Position numbers and translations under genes: made by a program. This document shows positions 1 through 11,728 of a DNA stretch of 64,000 bases, in pieces. Within the stretch, counting starts at the first letter, position 1. Each line of letters starts with the position of its first letter. Origin of the DNA: Photobacterium chitinilyticum (GTDB lineage: Bacteria > Pseudomonadota > Gammaproteobacteria > Enterobacterales > Vibrionaceae); NCBI RefSeq assembly GCF_004104355.1, contig NZ_RJLM01000010.1:62001-126000 (forward strand). The letters run 5' to 3'. Under the pieces are notes generated by a model that was given only the letters and a program-made list of their open reading frames with translations, made no database searches and was not told where the DNA came from.

Positions 1-161
1 GCCACCGGGCACAGAAAGATGAGTTGCCGGCAGAGGCGCTGCGTACCGTTACCCTGCTGACCAAGGAGCTGCCACTGAAAAAGGCGGCTGCACTGGCGGC
101 TGAAATTCACGGCGTGAAGAAGAATGCGCTGTATAAGTGGGGGTTAGAGAACCTCGATTAA
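1..161 (+). CDS. rsmI: 16S rRNA 2'-O-ribose C1402 methyltransferase RsmI, C-terminal end (partial)
   Basis: An open frame enters from the left edge (first full codon at base 3) and ends at TAA 159-161, giving 53 residues. The tail, with [16 protein letters not shown] shortly before the stop, is the conserved C-terminal helix region of RsmI, which methylates the ribose of C1402 in the 16S rRNA decoding centre using S-adenosylmethionine. The catalytic domain lies outside the window. rsmI next to rnpB and the dcw cluster fits Vibrionaceae. A short CCCTCC/GGAGGG stem at 186-208 follows the stop but has no T tract, so it is not a convincing terminator. Confidence 0.85.
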   Translation, partial: HRAQKDELPAEALRTVTLLTKELPLKKAAALAAEIHGVKKNALYKWGLENLD

Positions 162-312
162 TTGTTTAGGATCGAGGTTTGAGCTCCCTCCCTTTGTGAA
201 GTGGAGGGTTAGAGTGGGGCTGCTAACTCGAAACTTGAACCTGATGCATTAGCTTTTTTTAGTTCCTCTTGGCCGTTGTTGGATTTTTCACTGGTAACTG
301 TGACCTGACTCC

Positions 313-318
313 TATACA
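313..318 (+). promoter_or_regulatory. Probable -10 element of the rnpB promoter
   Basis: TATACA lies 11 bases before the start of the RNase P RNA P1 stem and is followed by a GC-rich discriminator, as in stable-RNA promoters. No good -35 hexamer is seen at 16-18 bases upstream, so only the -10 is called. Confidence 0.4.
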
Positions 319-328
319 ATCCGTCGCC

Positions 329-711
<383 letters not shown>

Positions 712-721
712 TTTTGTATAG

Positions 722-766
722 AAGGTGGTGTCATGCTTTGGAAACGAAGCGGACATCACCTTTTAT
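722..766 (+). terminator. Probable terminator after rnpB
   Basis: AAGGTGGTGTC at 722-732 pairs with GACATCACCTT at 752-762 (11 bp with one G-U), with a large loop, followed by a T-rich stretch. It sits just downstream of the mature 3' end of rnpB. Confidence 0.6.
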
Positions 767-879
767 CGTTTTAGGGCTCAATTTCACAAAATTGAATTAA
801 TTAGCCCGTATCTGCCTAGTATCAATGTAAAACCTCCACATAGTATTATTATTTCTTTGTCAGAAATCATGCCTCTTGC

Positions 880-909
880 TTGACAACTTTTTTGTCTCAT
901 ACGTACACT
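880..909 (+). promoter_or_regulatory. Probable sigma70 promoter of the dcw cluster
   Basis: A perfect TTGACA -35 at 880-885 is followed after 18 bases by TACACT at 904-909. It is the only strong promoter between rnpB and rsmH and would drive the start of the mur/fts gene string. Confidence 0.6.
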
Positions 910-915
910 TTGCGG

Positions 916-930
916 TGGGATTGTGCGGGA
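916..930 (+). promoter_or_regulatory. Two MraZ-box-like repeats near the rsmH transcription start
   Basis: TGGGA at 916-920 and CGGGA at 926-930 are separated by 5 bases, giving the 10-base period known for MraZ operators (TGGGN repeats spaced by 5 nt) in E. coli. Only two copies are seen rather than three, and mraZ is not next door, so the assignment is tentative. Confidence 0.35.
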
Positions 931-1082
931 AAAGCCGTTTTTAACGATAAATAAATGTGCTTTATTGCCTAAACCATGATTTGGCAGGTCATTTTCCTTC
1001 TGAATATACATTTTTAGGCCGAGGTGTTGCGGTTATATCTGGACATCCTTGGCTAGCTTTCACTACGGCTGAACTTATTTTT

Positions 1083-2030
1083 ATGTCTGAACAATTTGAG
1101 CACGTTTCTGTTTTACTCCAAGAGTCTGTCGATGGCCTGGCAATTAAACCTGATGGAATTTATATCGACGGGACTTTTGGTCGTGGTGGGCACAGCCGGT
1201 TGATTTTATCTCAACTTGGTGAAGGTGGCCGTCTTTACGGCATTGACCGCGATCCACAGGCCATTGCCGAAGCGCAAAAGATAGATGATCCGCGTTTCAA
1301 TATCATCCACGGTCCCTTTTCCGGCTTGGCCAAATATATGGAAGAGCGTGACCTGATTGGTCGGGTGGATGGCGTACTGCTGGATCTTGGCGTTTCCTCG
1401 CCGCAGCTGGACGATGCCGAGCGCGGATTCAGCTTTATGCGTGACGGTCCGCTGGATATGCGTATGGATCCGACTTCTGGTCTTTCTGCTGCCGATTGGC
1501 TGGCGGAGGCGGATGCCGACGATATTGCCTGGGTATTGAAAGAGTTTGGTGAAGAGCGTTTTGCCAAGCGTATCGCCCGTGGCATCGTCGCCCATCGTGA
1601 GAACCCTGAGAAAGAGCCGTTGACACGCACCACCCAGCTAGCAGGCTTGATTGCCGAGGTCTCGCCATTTAGAGACAAGCATAAGCATCCGGCGACCCGC
1701 AGTTTCCAGGCTATCCGTATTTATATCAACAGTGAGCTGGATGAGATTGATACGGCATTGCACGGTGCGGTTGACGTTTTGGCTCCAGGCGGTCGCCTAT
1801 CAGTGATCAGCTTCCATTCGCTGGAAGATCGCATGGTGAAGCGCTTTATTCGTAAGCAGAGTAAAGGGCCAGAGGTGCCAGCAGGCCTGCCGCTGACCGA
1901 AGACCAAATCAAGGCGCTGGGAACGGCAGATTTGAAGACGGTAGGTAAGGCTATTAAGCCGTCAAAGTCTGAAATTACTGATAATACGCGTTCGCGTAGT
2001 TCAGTATTGCGTCTGGCTGAACGAGTGTGA
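1083..2030 (+). CDS. rsmH: 16S rRNA (cytosine(1402)-N4)-methyltransferase RsmH (MraW)
   Basis: RsmH (315 aa) adds the N4 methyl group to C1402 of 16S rRNA, the same nucleotide modified by RsmI encoded just upstream. The SAM-binding loop [10 protein letters not shown] is near residues 29-38, followed by the family motifs [12 protein letters not shown] near 97-108 and [14 protein letters not shown] near 113. The frame is open from 957, but ATG 1083 ([12 protein letters not shown]) is where similarity to the family starts and gives the usual length. The Shine-Dalgarno sequence is weak. It is the first gene of the dcw cluster, and its TGA overlaps the GTG start of ftsL. Confidence 0.95.
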   Translation: MSEQFEHVSVLLQESVDGLAIKPDGIYIDGTFGRGGHSRLILSQLGEGGRLYGIDRDPQAIAEAQKIDDPRFNIIHGPFSGLAKYMEERDLIGRVDGVLLDLGVSSPQLDDAERGFSFMRDGPLDMRMDPTSGLSAADWLAEADADDIAWVLKEFGEERFAKRIARGIVAHRENPEKEPLTRTTQLAGLIAEVSPFRDKHKHPATRSFQAIRIYINSELDEIDTALHGAVDVLAPGGRLSVISFHSLEDRMVKRFIRKQSKGPEVPAGLPLTEDQIKALGTADLKTVGKAIKPSKSEITDNTRSRSSVLRLAERV

Positions 2031-2347
2031 GTTTGGCACCGGAACCCACGGAGAGCCTTGCTCGTTTGATCGCACGGGATCTCGTGTCGGTGGGACGAGT
2101 ACCATCTGTTCTGTTGGTTTTGGTGCTTGTCTCTGCCTTGGGGGTGGTCTTGATCACCCACCATTCTCGCCAGTTGATTGCCAAGCAAGAGCAGTTGCTG
2201 ATTGAGCGGGATCAGTTGGATATTGAATGGCGAAATCAGATCCTTGAGGAAAACTCACTGGCAGAACACAGCCGGATTGAGCGATTAGCCGAGAAAGAGC
2301 TAGAAATGAAACGCCCTTCTAGAGAAAGTGAAGTCATCGTACAGTAA
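2027..2347 (+). CDS. ftsL: Cell division protein FtsL
   Basis: FtsL is a small bitopic membrane protein (106 aa) of the divisome that forms the FtsQLB complex and helps activate septal peptidoglycan synthesis by FtsWI. It has a short cytoplasmic N terminus, one transmembrane helix around residues 27-44 ([16 protein letters not shown]), and a periplasmic leucine-zipper-like coiled coil (about 48-95). It starts with GTG at 2027, overlapping the rsmH stop by four bases, which suggests translational coupling. Position between rsmH and ftsI supports the name, since the sequence family is weakly conserved. Confidence 0.92.
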   Translation: MSLAPEPTESLARLIARDLVSVGRVPSVLLVLVLVSALGVVLITHHSRQLIAKQEQLLIERDQLDIEWRNQILEENSLAEHSRIERLAEKELEMKRPSRESEVIVQ

Positions 2348-2355
2348 TAGATTTG

Positions 2356-4125
2356 ATGAATATATTTAAGCGCCAACAATCGAAGAATCAGCGTCGCCAG
2401 AAAGCGCCACCGGTTTTTATCCCGTGGCGCTTTGGTGTTATATGTGGTTGCGTCGTACTGGCTTTGGTTGCTTTGGTTGGCCGGGCGGCCTACATTCAAG
2501 TACTGGAGCCGGGCAAGCTGATCCAGGAAGGAGACATGCGCTCGCTGCGGGTGAAAGCCATGCCTTCTGCACGCGGTATTATTTCTGATCGCAATGATGA
2601 ACATTTGGCGGTCAGTGTGCCAGTTCAGGCCGTCTGGGCTGATCCGGTTCAAATATACAAAAATGGCGGTATCCAGGTTCCTGATCGTTGGTTTGCGTTG
2701 GCGGATGTCCTTGGGCTTGATCGTCAGCAGCTTCTATCCCGTCTTGAAAAAAACAAGAAGCGTCGTTTTATCTACCTCCAGCGCCAAGTCAGCCCGGCAA
2801 TGGCATCTTATGTCAACAAACTCAAATTGCCAGGAGTCGGGCTCAAAGATGAATCCCGCCGCTTTTACCCCGCCGGGGAGGTCAGTGCCCACCTGATCGG
2901 GGTAACAGGTATTGATAGCCATGGTCTTGAAGGCGTCGAAAGTACCTATGATGGCTGGCTGACCGGTGAACCGGGCCGCAGGACGGTACGCAAAGACCGA
3001 TATGGCCGGGTGGTGGAAAACATATCCCTCAAGCAGCGTGAGCCAGGCCAACCGCTGAGCCTGAGCATAGATCAGCGGTTGCAGGCCGTTGCCTACCGAG
3101 CCGTCAAACAGGCTGTTGTGGATTATCAGGCCACCTCGGCCACTGTTGTCATGGTTGATGTGCGTACCGGCGAGGTACTGGCGATGGTCAACGCGCCGTC
3201 CTACAACCCGAATAATCGCAACCAGCTACAGAGTTTTCGGATGCGTAACCGCTCGATCACTGATGCAATGGAACCGGGCTCGACAATCAAGCCGTTTGTG
3301 GTGCTTGCTGCAATGGAAAACGGGGTGGCGGACGAAGACACGATCATCGATACCGGTAATGGCATAATGCAGGTGGGTGGCAGCCGAGTCAGGGATGTTT
3401 CCCGGGTTGGTAAAGCCAACTTGGCAAAAATCCTCAAAAAGTCGAGCAACATCGGAGTGAGCAAGCTGTCTTTGGCGATGCCGATCGATGCGGTACTGGG
3501 CATGTATAGCAGTGTCGGGCTGGGAGATGCTTCTGGGATCAACTTGATTGGCGAAGCGCAGGGGTTTTTCCCTGATCGTCGCCGCTGGTCGGATTTTGAA
3601 CGGGCAACACTGGCATTTGGCTATGGAATATCCGTGACCCCGATTCAGCTGGCACGTGCGTATGCCACTCTTGGCGCCATGGGTGTGAGTCGTCCGCTGT
3701 CGATCTTGAAAACGGAAGAAGTCGTTCCGGGACGCCAGGTTGCATCGGTGGAAAATACTCGCAAATTACTGAATATGTTAGAGATGGTTACCGGTGACGG
3801 GGGCAGTGCCAAACGAGCTGCTGTTCCGGGCTACCGTGTCGGGGCGAAAACAGGAACGGCCAAAAAGGCAGCGGCGGGCGGATACAGCGATGAATATATC
3901 GCGATGACCGCCGGCCTTGCCCCAATTAGTAACCCTCGCCTGGCTATGGTCGTGGTAGTGAACGAGCCACAGGGCGATAAATATTATGGTGGTGCGATTG
4001 CAGCACCGATTTTTTCGGAAGTGATGGAAAGTGCACTTCAGATTTTAAATGTTCCGCCAGATGCCGGTACAGGTGAATCGTTGAATATCGTCAATAACAG
4101 AGGCAATGCGCATGCCGCTAATTAA
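2356..4125 (+). CDS. ftsI: Peptidoglycan D,D-transpeptidase FtsI (penicillin-binding protein 3)
   Basis: FtsI (589 aa) crosslinks septal peptidoglycan and works with the glycosyltransferase FtsW. It has a short cytoplasmic tail, one transmembrane anchor (about 26-46), a PBP dimerisation domain, and a transpeptidase domain with the three active-site motifs in order: STIK (acylated serine, in PGSTIKPF, about 305), SSN (about 356) and KTG (in GAKTGTAKK, about 495). ATG 2356 is preferred over the adjacent TTG 2353. The gene follows ftsL by 8 bases, and its 3' end overlaps murE. Confidence 0.97.
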   Translation: MNIFKRQQSKNQRRQKAPPVFIPWRFGVICGCVVLALVALVGRAAYIQVLEPGKLIQEGDMRSLRVKAMPSARGIISDRNDEHLAVSVPVQAVWADPVQIYKNGGIQVPDRWFALADVLGLDRQQLLSRLEKNKKRRFIYLQRQVSPAMASYVNKLKLPGVGLKDESRRFYPAGEVSAHLIGVTGIDSHGLEGVESTYDGWLTGEPGRRTVRKDRYGRVVENISLKQREPGQPLSLSIDQRLQAVAYRAVKQAVVDYQATSATVVMVDVRTGEVLAMVNAPSYNPNNRNQLQSFRMRNRSITDAMEPGSTIKPFVVLAAMENGVADEDTIIDTGNGIMQVGGSRVRDVSRVGKANLAKILKKSSNIGVSKLSLAMPIDAVLGMYSSVGLGDASGINLIGEAQGFFPDRRRWSDFERATLAFGYGISVTPIQLARAYATLGAMGVSRPLSILKTEEVVPGRQVASVENTRKLLNMLEMVTGDGGSAKRAAVPGYRVGAKTGTAKKAAAGGYSDEYIAMTAGLAPISNPRLAMVVVVNEPQGDKYYGGAIAAPIFSEVMESALQILNVPPDAGTGESLNIVNNRGNAHAAN

Positions 4126-5629
4126 TCAGAACAATAAAGTGGGAGCATTATTGTCTCCATGGATTGCGGCAGCGACATTACCGGCAGACCTTGCCGATAT
4201 CGAGCTAACCGGGATGACTCTGGACAGCCGCCAGGTACGTTCTGGCGAGATGTTTGTTGCCGTTAACGGCCATGCTGTTGATGGCCGCCGGTTTATTCCT
4301 GCAGCGCTTGAATCGGGCGCCGCCGTTATCTTGGCAGAAGCTGACGATATCGCTGAAAATGCGACTTTAGTAAGGCAGGATGGCATTTTTATTGTTTATC
4401 TTTACGAGCTCGGACATTTGCTATCAGCTATCGCCCGTCGCTTCTATGGACAGCCTGACGAGCAACTGAAGCTGGTTGCCATCACTGGTACCAACGGCAA
4501 GACCACCATCAGCCAGCTGCTGGCACAATGGGCCGAGCAGCTAGACTACTGCGCGGGTGTGATGGGGACGACCGGAAATGGCTTGCTGCAGCAGCTAAAA
4601 CCTGCGGTGAATACTACCGGCAGCGCGATAGAAATCCAGCAGGTATTGGCAGGCTTGGTTAATGACGGTGCTGACTTTGCCGCGATGGAAGTATCTTCTC
4701 ATGGTTTGGTGCAGGGCCGGGTCAAAGCCTTGGACTTTGTAGCCAGTATTTTTACTAACCTGAGCCGAGATCACCTTGACTACCATGGGGATATGACGGC
4801 TTATGCTGCCGCAAAGAAAACCTTGTTTACCAATCACCAGTCCGGTACCGCGGTCATTAATGCCGATGACGAGGTAGGTCGTGAGTGGTTGGCTTCTTTG
4901 CCGGATGCCGTTGCTGTTGCCAGTGAGCAATCCAATCTGAGCCAGCATTCAGGCCGTGCACTGTGGCTTGAACAGGTGGAATACAGTACCCAGGGTGTAA
5001 CTGTTGTTTTTGACTCTTCTTGGGGGGGCGGTAAGTTTACGGCACCGCTGGTTGGCTCGTTTAATGTGATGAATCTGATGCTGGCCCTGGCGACATTGCT
5101 GGCGACAGGGCACGTTTTGTCGCGTCTGATTGAAACGGCACCAAGGCTTCAGGCCGTTATCGGGCGAATGGAAGTTTTTCAAAAGCCTGACAAACCTATG
5201 ATGGTTGTTGATTATGCTCATACCCCAGATGCGCTGGAAAAAGCATTGCAGGCTTTGCGTGTTCACTGTCGTGGCAAGTTGTGGTGTATTTTTGGCTGTG
5301 GCGGCGATCGTGATAATGGCAAGCGCCCGATGATGGCCGGTATTGCCGAGCGGTTGGCCGACAAGATCATTTTAACTGACGATAACCCTCGCAGTGAAGA
5401 CCCTGCTGTTATCGTTGCGGATATGCTGGCTGGGTTACAGCAGCCAGACTTGGCCGTTGTGAACCATGACCGTTATGCTGCTTGTCAGTGGGCACTGACC
5501 TCTGCCGATGCCGATGATATTGTTCTGGTTGCCGGCAAGGGGCATGAGGACTATCAGATCTTGGCAGATCGCACTATTCACTATTCTGATCGCGAAACTG
5601 TCGGGGAATTACTGGAGAATAACGCATGA
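4112..5629 (+). CDS. murE: UDP-MurNAc-L-Ala-D-Glu:meso-diaminopimelate ligase MurE
   Basis: MurE is a cytoplasmic ATP-dependent ligase that adds meso-diaminopimelate as the third residue of the peptidoglycan stem peptide. The Mur ligase ATP loop GTNGKTT is near residues 126-132. The DNPR motif, specific for diaminopimelate-adding enzymes, is present in [10 protein letters not shown] near 405. Two in-frame ATGs exist, at 4106 and 4112. The AGAGG at 4099-4103 is 8 bases from 4112 but only 2 from 4106, so 4112 is chosen (505 aa). The start overlaps the end of ftsI. Confidence 0.95.
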   Translation: MPLINQNNKVGALLSPWIAAATLPADLADIELTGMTLDSRQVRSGEMFVAVNGHAVDGRRFIPAALESGAAVILAEADDIAENATLVRQDGIFIVYLYELGHLLSAIARRFYGQPDEQLKLVAITGTNGKTTISQLLAQWAEQLDYCAGVMGTTGNGLLQQLKPAVNTTGSAIEIQQVLAGLVNDGADFAAMEVSSHGLVQGRVKALDFVASIFTNLSRDHLDYHGDMTAYAAAKKTLFTNHQSGTAVINADDEVGREWLASLPDAVAVASEQSNLSQHSGRALWLEQVEYSTQGVTVVFDSSWGGGKFTAPLVGSFNVMNLMLALATLLATGHVLSRLIETAPRLQAVIGRMEVFQKPDKPMMVVDYAHTPDALEKALQALRVHCRGKLWCIFGCGGDRDNGKRPMMAGIAERLADKIILTDDNPRSEDPAVIVADMLAGLQQPDLAVVNHDRYAACQWALTSADADDIVLVAGKGHEDYQILADRTIHYSDRETVGELLENNA

Positions 5630-7038
5630 TTGAGGTTCGGCTTTCGCATTTGGCTGACGTTTTGGCGGCTAAACTGATTGGCCGTGATACTGTTATTGCC
5701 GAGGTGTCGACAGATACGCGCAAGATTGCGGCTCAGACACTGTTTATCGCCCTCAAGGGGGAGCGTTTCGATGCCCATGACTTCTGTCAGGCAGCAAAGG
5801 ATAACGGTGCTGATGCTCTGTTGGTAAGCAAGCACTTACCTGTCGACCTTCCGCAGCTGGTGGTAAAAGATACCCGCTTGGCTCTGGGACAGCTCGGAGC
5901 TTGGCTCAGGGCCCGTATGGAGCAGCAGCATGGCCTGAAAACACTGGCATTGACTGGTAGCTGTGGCAAAACCACAGTCAAGGAGATGGTTGCTGCCATC
6001 CTGAGCCAGAAAGGCCGGGTGCTGGCAACCGCTGGCAACTTCAATAATGATATCGGCGTTCCCCTGACCCTTTTGCGTTTGGAGCCGAGCCACGAATATG
6101 CGGTGATTGAGCTTGGTGCAAATCACCAGCAAGAAATCTCCTATACAACGGCATTGGTAAAGCCGCAGATTGCGCTGATTAACAATTTAGCTGCTGCTCA
6201 TCTAGAAGGTTTTGGCTCGCTGGAAGGCGTTGCCAAGGCAAAAGGTGAAATATTTGAAGGGCTTGCTTCAGTTGAAGAGAGGGCAGATGAAGCTGTTGCC
6301 GAAACGACGGCAATCATCAACCTGGATTCCAATGAATTGGCAATGTGGCAGCCGTTGCTCTCTGGACATCGGCTAATCACTTTTTCTGCGACGCAATCGA
6401 CGGCTGACTTCTCAGCAAATGACATATTTATTAACAGTCAAGGCCGAGCTTGTTTTACAATGCGCACCACCGACGGTGATATACCAGTCACGTTGACACT
6501 GGCTGGTGCCCACAATGTTGCCAATGCACTGGCTGCTGCCGCGTTAAGCATGGCAATGGGGGCAACACTGGAGCAGGTGAAAAATGGCCTGGAGCAGGTA
6601 AAGAATGTAAAAGGGCGGGTGGATATTACCTTGCCTCGTGATGGCCTGCGTCTTATCGATGATTCTTACAACGCCAGTGTGGCTTCTGTGAAGGCGGCGA
6701 TTGACTTGCTTGCTACTTTTTCAGGGCAACGCTGGTTTGTGCTTGGCGATATGGCTGAGTTGGGCAATGACAGTGCAGCACTGCATCGGGAAGTGGCAGA
6801 ATATGCCATGGCTAAAGATCTGGAGCAGGTACTAACATATGGCCGGGCCAGTGCCGTGGTCAGTGAAATGAATCACGGTCAACATTTTGATGATAAATCT
6901 GACCTGATCAGGTTCCTGAAAGCACAGCTTGATCATCAAGAACTTAATTCACAACATACAGAAATTACAGTGTTGGCAAAAGGAGCACGTAGTTCCCGAA
7001 TGGAAGACGTTGTTGTTGCACTGCAGGAAAAAGCATAA
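5626..7038 (+). CDS. murF: UDP-MurNAc-tripeptide:D-Ala-D-Ala ligase MurF
   Basis: MurF (470 aa) adds the D-Ala-D-Ala dipeptide to complete the UDP-MurNAc-pentapeptide in the cytoplasm. It has the Mur N-terminal domain, the ATP loop GSCGKTT at 111-117, the central motif GANHQQEI, and the C-terminal ligase domain with DSYNAS. It is slightly longer than the 452 aa E. coli protein. Its ATG overlaps the murE stop (ATGA), and its TAA overlaps the mraY start, marking a tightly coupled operon. Confidence 0.96.
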   Translation: MIEVRLSHLADVLAAKLIGRDTVIAEVSTDTRKIAAQTLFIALKGERFDAHDFCQAAKDNGADALLVSKHLPVDLPQLVVKDTRLALGQLGAWLRARMEQQHGLKTLALTGSCGKTTVKEMVAAILSQKGRVLATAGNFNNDIGVPLTLLRLEPSHEYAVIELGANHQQEISYTTALVKPQIALINNLAAAHLEGFGSLEGVAKAKGEIFEGLASVEERADEAVAETTAIINLDSNELAMWQPLLSGHRLITFSATQSTADFSANDIFINSQGRACFTMRTTDGDIPVTLTLAGAHNVANALAAAALSMAMGATLEQVKNGLEQVKNVKGRVDITLPRDGLRLIDDSYNASVASVKAAIDLLATFSGQRWFVLGDMAELGNDSAALHREVAEYAMAKDLEQVLTYGRASAVVSEMNHGQHFDDKSDLIRFLKAQLDHQELNSQHTEITVLAKGARSSRMEDVVVALQEKA

Positions 7039-8120
7039 TGATTTACTGGTTAGCTGACTTATTAGAGTCCACGTTCCCTTTTTTCCGCCTGTTTGAATAC
7101 TTGACGTTTCGCGCGATTGTCAGTGTATTGACGGCTTTGCTGCTTTCTCTGTGGATGGGGCCGCGTTTGATTGCCCGTCTGCAGCTGCTGCAAATTGGCC
7201 AGGTGGTACGCCATGATGGTCCTGAATCGCACTTCAGCAAGCGTGGTACGCCGACGATGGGCGGTATCATGATCCTGGCTGCAATTGCTATCACTGTTTT
7301 GCTGTGGGCCGATCTCTCTAATCCTTACGTCTGGGCGGTACTGACCGTTATGCTGGGCTATGGTGCGGTTGGTTTTGTTGACGACTACCGCAAAGTGGTC
7401 CGCAAGAATACAGATGGCTTGGTTGCACGCTGGAAGTACTTCTGGCAGTCGGTGATCGCCTTCGGCGTTGCATTTGCCCTGTATGTGCACGGTCAAGATA
7501 CCGTGGCGACACAACTGGTGGTGCCATTCTTCAAAGATGTTATGCCACAGCTTGGCCTGTTTTATATTGTCTTTACCTATTTTGTTATTGTCGGTACCAG
7601 CAACGCGGTGAACTTGACCGACGGCCTGGATGGTCTGGCGATTATGCCGACGGTGATGGTCGCAGCTGGGATGGCGTTCATTGCCTGGGCGACCGGAAAT
7701 GTGAATTTTGCCAACTACCTGCATATTCCTTACCTGAAAGATGCCAGTGAGCTGGTGGTAGTCTGTACGGCGATTGTCGGTGCTGGCTTAGGTTTTTTGT
7801 GGTTTAACACCTATCCGGCGCAGGTTTTTATGGGCGATGTCGGCTCATTGGCCCTTGGCGGAGCGTTGGGTACGATTGCGGTACTGGTCCGTCAGGAGCT
7901 TCTGCTGGTGATCATGGGCGGTGTGTTCGTGATGGAGACCGTATCGGTGATCCTGCAGGTAGGCTCGTACAAATTACGCGGCCAGCGTATTTTCCGTATG
8001 GCGCCTATCCATCACCACTATGAGCTTAAGGGCTGGCCGGAACCGCGAGTGATTGTCCGTTTTTGGATCATTACCCTAATGCTGGTTCTGATTGCACTGG
8101 CAACACTGAAGGTACGTTAA
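7038..8120 (+). CDS. mraY: Phospho-N-acetylmuramoyl-pentapeptide transferase MraY
   Basis: MraY (360 aa) is an integral membrane enzyme that transfers phospho-MurNAc-pentapeptide to undecaprenyl phosphate, making lipid I. The expected polytopic helices are present, together with the conserved cytoplasmic motifs VDDYRK (near 114), [10 protein letters not shown] (near 191) and the histidine motif [11 protein letters not shown] (near 323). The length equals the E. coli protein. It shares one base with the murF stop (TAATG) and is followed directly by murD. Confidence 0.97.
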   Translation: MIYWLADLLESTFPFFRLFEYLTFRAIVSVLTALLLSLWMGPRLIARLQLLQIGQVVRHDGPESHFSKRGTPTMGGIMILAAIAITVLLWADLSNPYVWAVLTVMLGYGAVGFVDDYRKVVRKNTDGLVARWKYFWQSVIAFGVAFALYVHGQDTVATQLVVPFFKDVMPQLGLFYIVFTYFVIVGTSNAVNLTDGLDGLAIMPTVMVAAGMAFIAWATGNVNFANYLHIPYLKDASELVVVCTAIVGAGLGFLWFNTYPAQVFMGDVGSLALGGALGTIAVLVRQELLLVIMGGVFVMETVSVILQVGSYKLRGQRIFRMAPIHHHYELKGWPEPRVIVRFWIITLMLVLIALATLKVR

Positions 8121-9458
8121 ATGAATGGCTTGGACGGTGTGAAAAAGGTTGTTGTTATTGGCCTGGGGATGACCGGGCTGTCGGTGGTAAGCCACCTACT
8201 GCGTCAACCTGACGAGTTTGATATTAAAGTGATTGATACCCGTCCGACACCGCCAGGGCAGGATAAGCTGCCGCCGCATGTAGCACTTTGCAGCGGCGGG
8301 TGGAACATGGATTGGCTGCTGACGGCTGATTTGATTGTCGCCAGTCCGGGGATCGCACTGGCAACGCCTGCGTTGGTCGCAGCAGCAGAAGCTGGGATTG
8401 AGATTGTCGGCGATATTGAGCTTTTTGCCCGGGCAGTGAACAAGCCGGTTGTCGCGATTACGGGTTCCAACGGTAAAAGTACCGTTACCAGTCTGGTCGG
8501 TGAGATGGCCAGGGAAGCTGGGATCAATGTTGGCGTCGGAGGTAACATAGGCTTTGCGGCTTTGGATATGCTGGCACAGGATCACGATCTCTATGTGCTT
8601 GAGCTGTCGAGTTTCCAGCTAGAAACCACCTCTTCGCTGCAGTTAAAAGCGGCGGTATACCTGAATCTTTCCGAAGATCATATGGATCGTTATGTCGGGC
8701 TGGAAGATTACAGCCAGGCTAAGATGCGGATCTTCGAGCATGCGCTGCTGGCGGTGTATAATCGCGATGATTTGGCAACCTGCCCCAAAGCCATCTCTGG
8801 CGAGATGATCAGTTTTGGTTTTGACGCCGCAGAATATGGTCTGGTTACTGTCGAAGGGGAGGAATACCTTGCAGTCGCTCAGCAACCTGTGATGGCAACT
8901 GGCGATATTGCTTTGGTTGGTCGCCACAATGTTGCCAATAGCTTGGCGGCGTTGGCGCTGGCCGATGCAGTTGGCATTGACCATTTGGCAGTATGTCGGG
9001 CGCTAAGGCGATATAACGGCCTGGCACACAGGTGCCAGTTGGTCGCCAGCTCGCACGATGTACGATGGGTTAACGATTCTAAAGCGACGAATCTTGCCAG
9101 TACTCTGGCTGCGCTGAAAGGGCTGAATCTGGCGGGCAAACTGCACTTATTGATGGGTGGCGATGGTAAAGGGGCTGATTTTTCGGAACTTCAGCCTGTA
9201 TTGGCTGACTTAAATGTACAGCTTTATTGTTATGGGCGTGATGGCCGTCATTTCGCCTCACTTGTTGAAAATCCGTTATCTGTCGAGACCATGGAGCAGG
9301 CAATGATTATAGCGGCAAAAGCGGCGCAGGCTGGCGATATGATTCTGTTATCCCCGGCATGTGCGAGCTTTGACCAATTCCCTAATTTTATGGCTCGTGG
9401 TGATGCATTTGTCGCATTGGCCACTGAGCTACAGAACACCGTCTCCGGAGCGAATTGA
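8121..9458 (+). CDS. murD: UDP-MurNAc-L-alanine:D-glutamate ligase MurD
   Basis: MurD (445 aa) adds D-glutamate to UDP-MurNAc-L-Ala in the cytoplasm. An N-terminal Rossmann-like UDP-binding domain begins with [11 protein letters not shown]. The ATP loop GSNGKST is at 115-121, and the C-terminal domain carries VNDSKATN and [12 protein letters not shown]. Its ATG follows the mraY stop with no gap, and its TGA overlaps the ftsW start. Confidence 0.96.
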   Translation: MNGLDGVKKVVVIGLGMTGLSVVSHLLRQPDEFDIKVIDTRPTPPGQDKLPPHVALCSGGWNMDWLLTADLIVASPGIALATPALVAAAEAGIEIVGDIELFARAVNKPVVAITGSNGKSTVTSLVGEMAREAGINVGVGGNIGFAALDMLAQDHDLYVLELSSFQLETTSSLQLKAAVYLNLSEDHMDRYVGLEDYSQAKMRIFEHALLAVYNRDDLATCPKAISGEMISFGFDAAEYGLVTVEGEEYLAVAQQPVMATGDIALVGRHNVANSLAALALADAVGIDHLAVCRALRRYNGLAHRCQLVASSHDVRWVNDSKATNLASTLAALKGLNLAGKLHLLMGGDGKGADFSELQPVLADLNVQLYCYGRDGRHFASLVENPLSVETMEQAMIIAAKAAQAGDMILLSPACASFDQFPNFMARGDAFVALATELQNTVSGAN

Positions 9459-10666
9459 TGCTGGGGCAGGTCAGAGAGGGCTGGTCGGCGGTTAGTGAGT
9501 GGTTGACTCGGCCGGCAGCACCTAGCATGTATGACCGCCAATTGGTGTGGATAGCACTGGCGTTGATGGTGACGGGGCTGGTGATGGTGACGTCAGCCTC
9601 GGTGCCGGTGGCAACCCGCCTGACAGATATGCCTTTCTATTTTGCATTGCGCCACGGCTTTTTCCTGGCTTGTTCGCTGGTGATTGCCGGCTTTATGGTA
9701 CAAATTCCGCTTGAGCGCTGGCGTCAGTTCAGCGTTCCGATGCTGCTGGTGTCGATCATGCTGTTGATTGCAGTTCTGGTGATAGGGCGCTCGGTCAATG
9801 GGGCATCACGCTGGATCCCGTTGGGGGTTTTCAATCTCCAGCCTGCCGAGGTAGCAAAGCTTTCGCTATTTATCTTCCTCGCCGGATATCTGGTCCGCCA
9901 GTATCATCAGGTGCGGGATAGCTTTTTTGGATTTATCAAGCCGCTTGTTGTCTTGGCTATTCTCGCAGTACTTCTGCTGCAGCAACCAGATCTGGGCTCG
10001 TTTGTGGTGATGTTCGTTACCACTGTAGGCATGCTGTTCATTGCCGGTGCCAAGCTGTGGCAGTTTTTGGCAATGCTCGCCGCTGCGGTGTTGGGGATCG
10101 CCCTGCTGATTGTCTTCGAGCCATATCGTTTGCGCAGGGTCACTTCGTTTATGGATCCGTGGGAAGATCCCTTCGGCAGCGGTTATCAGCTAACGCAGTC
10201 TCTGATGGCTTTCGGCCGTGGTGACTGGCTGGGCCAAGGATTAGGCAACTCAATTCAAAAGCTTGAATATTTGCCCGAAGCGCATACTGATTTTGTGTTT
10301 GCGGTACTGGCCGAAGAGGTCGGCCTGCTTGGGGTGACGGTAGTACTACTGCTGATTTTTTCTTTGGTTTTCAAGGCGCTCTTTATCGGCCGAAAATGCC
10401 TGCAGTCAGGCCAACTTTTTGGTGGTTTTCTGGCATTTGGTTTTGGCTTCTGGTTTGCCTTTCAGACACTGGTCAACGTCGGGGCGGCTGCTGGCCTGGT
10501 ACCAACCAAAGGGCTGACCCTTCCGCTGATCAGCTACGGTGGATCCAGTTTGTTTATTATGGCGACGGCAGTCGCCATATTGATACGCATTGATCATGAG
10601 CAGCGCTTGGCTGCCAAGTATGGTCCTGCAGAAGAATTAGATGATGACGATAATGAACAAGAATAA
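9458..10666 (+). CDS. ftsW: Septal peptidoglycan glycosyltransferase FtsW
   Basis: FtsW (402 aa) is a SEDS-family polytopic membrane protein that polymerises lipid II at the septum together with FtsI. About ten hydrophobic helices are visible. Conserved SEDS segments include QPDLGSF, the periplasmic stretch with [17 protein letters not shown], and the [16 protein letters not shown] segment. The C terminus is acidic ([11 protein letters not shown]). ATG 9458 is chosen over TTG 9455 because GGAG at 9447-9450 is correctly spaced. It overlaps the murD stop by one base. Confidence 0.95.
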   Translation: MLGQVREGWSAVSEWLTRPAAPSMYDRQLVWIALALMVTGLVMVTSASVPVATRLTDMPFYFALRHGFFLACSLVIAGFMVQIPLERWRQFSVPMLLVSIMLLIAVLVIGRSVNGASRWIPLGVFNLQPAEVAKLSLFIFLAGYLVRQYHQVRDSFFGFIKPLVVLAILAVLLLQQPDLGSFVVMFVTTVGMLFIAGAKLWQFLAMLAAAVLGIALLIVFEPYRLRRVTSFMDPWEDPFGSGYQLTQSLMAFGRGDWLGQGLGNSIQKLEYLPEAHTDFVFAVLAEEVGLLGVTVVLLLIFSLVFKALFIGRKCLQSGQLFGGFLAFGFGFWFAFQTLVNVGAAAGLVPTKGLTLPLISYGGSSLFIMATAVAILIRIDHEQRLAAKYGPAEELDDDDNEQE

Positions 10667-11717
10667 ACGCTTGCTGGTTATGGCTGGCGGTACCGGAGGA
10701 CACGTTTTTCCTGGGCTCGCTGTTGCCAAGAAACTTCAGCTGGAGGGATGGGAGATTCGCTGGTTGGGTACTGCCGACCGGATGGAAGCCGAGCTGGTGC
10801 CGAAGCATGGTATTGAAATCGACTTTATCAAGGTTAAAGGCCTGCGGGGGCAGGGCTTGGCTCGTTTGCTTACCGCGCCATTTAAGATCGTTGGTGCGAT
10901 TTTACAGGCTCGTCAATATATCAAAACCTGGCAGCCAGATGCCGTATTGGGTATGGGAGGCTATGTCAGTGGTCCGGGTGGGGTTGCCGCCTGGTTATCC
11001 GGTGTGCCGGTTGTCTTGCATGAGCAAAATGCTGTCGCGGGGCTGACCAACCAATGGCTATCACGTATTGCCTCGAGAGTTCTGCAGGCTTTTCCGGGGG
11101 CATTTTCTGGCAAAGAAGTTGTCGGTAACCCTGTTCGCAAGGATGTTACCTTGCTGACTGCGCCAAGCGAACGCTTTGCCGGTCGTCAGGGACCGATTCG
11201 AATCTTGGTGATGGGCGGAAGCCAGGGCGCGCGTATTCTGAATCAGACGATGCCTGAAGTTGCCGGGATTCTGGGCGAAAGCATAACTATCTGGCACCAG
11301 GCGGGTAAAGGCAGCCTTGACGTCACCGAACAGGCTTATAGCGAAAAAACAGAGACCCATCATAAAGTGACGGAATTTATCGATGATGTTGCCGCCGCCT
11401 ATGCGTGGGCTGATATTGTTGTGTGCCGATCCGGCGCACTCACCGTGTCTGAATTGTCAGCAGCTGGCGTAGGCGCAATATTTATTCCATTTATGCACAA
11501 AGATCGCCAGCAGGCATTGAACGCTGAGCATCTGGTGCGGTGCGGGGCTGCGAAGATGATTGAGCAGATGGATCTGACCGCACAGGGCCTGGCCGAAGAA
11601 TTAAATCAATTAGATCGTGACTCGCTTGCCAAAATGGCAAGTGCTGCGCGCGATGCAGCGATCCTTGACGCCGATGGGCGTGTTGCCGATGTGATCAAGT
11701 CGCTAGCAAATAAATAA
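10653..11717 (+). CDS. murG: UDP-GlcNAc:lipid I N-acetylglucosamine transferase MurG
   Basis: MurG is a GT-B glycosyltransferase bound to the inner face of the cytoplasmic membrane that converts lipid I to lipid II. The G-loops [16 protein letters not shown] (start of the protein) and GGSQGAR (near 190) and the donor-site segment [13 protein letters not shown] are present. ATGs at 10641, 10644 and 10653 are in frame. 10653 gives [13 protein letters not shown] and 354 aa, matching the usual length. The start lies inside the end of ftsW. Confidence 0.95.
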   Translation: MNKNKRLLVMAGGTGGHVFPGLAVAKKLQLEGWEIRWLGTADRMEAELVPKHGIEIDFIKVKGLRGQGLARLLTAPFKIVGAILQARQYIKTWQPDAVLGMGGYVSGPGGVAAWLSGVPVVLHEQNAVAGLTNQWLSRIASRVLQAFPGAFSGKEVVGNPVRKDVTLLTAPSERFAGRQGPIRILVMGGSQGARILNQTMPEVAGILGESITIWHQAGKGSLDVTEQAYSEKTETHHKVTEFIDDVAAAYAWADIVVCRSGALTVSELSAAGVGAIFIPFMHKDRQQALNAEHLVRCGAAKMIEQMDLTAQGLAEELNQLDRDSLAKMASAARDAAILDADGRVADVIKSLANK

Positions 11718-11728
11718 GAGACAGAGTG

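Larger units (their letters stand above)
767..1082 (+). other. Intergenic region before rsmH, lacking mraZ
   Basis: In many gammaproteobacteria mraZ occupies the position just before rsmH. Here no frame encodes MraZ and no remnant is recognisable. The stretch holds the rsmH promoter (880-909) and two MraZ-box-like pentamers (916-930). The rsmH frame stays open upstream to 957, but that part shows no conserved protein sequence. Confidence 0.6.

Noticed and set aside
784-1011. 75-codon minus-strand frame in the rsmH upstream region
   Set aside because: No homology is recognised, it covers the rsmH promoter, and its composition is that of AT-rich spacer DNA.
957-1082. 42-codon N-terminal extension of rsmH
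   Set aside because: The extension has no conserved sequence and RsmH proteins begin at MSEQF or equivalent; the region contains the promoter leader instead.
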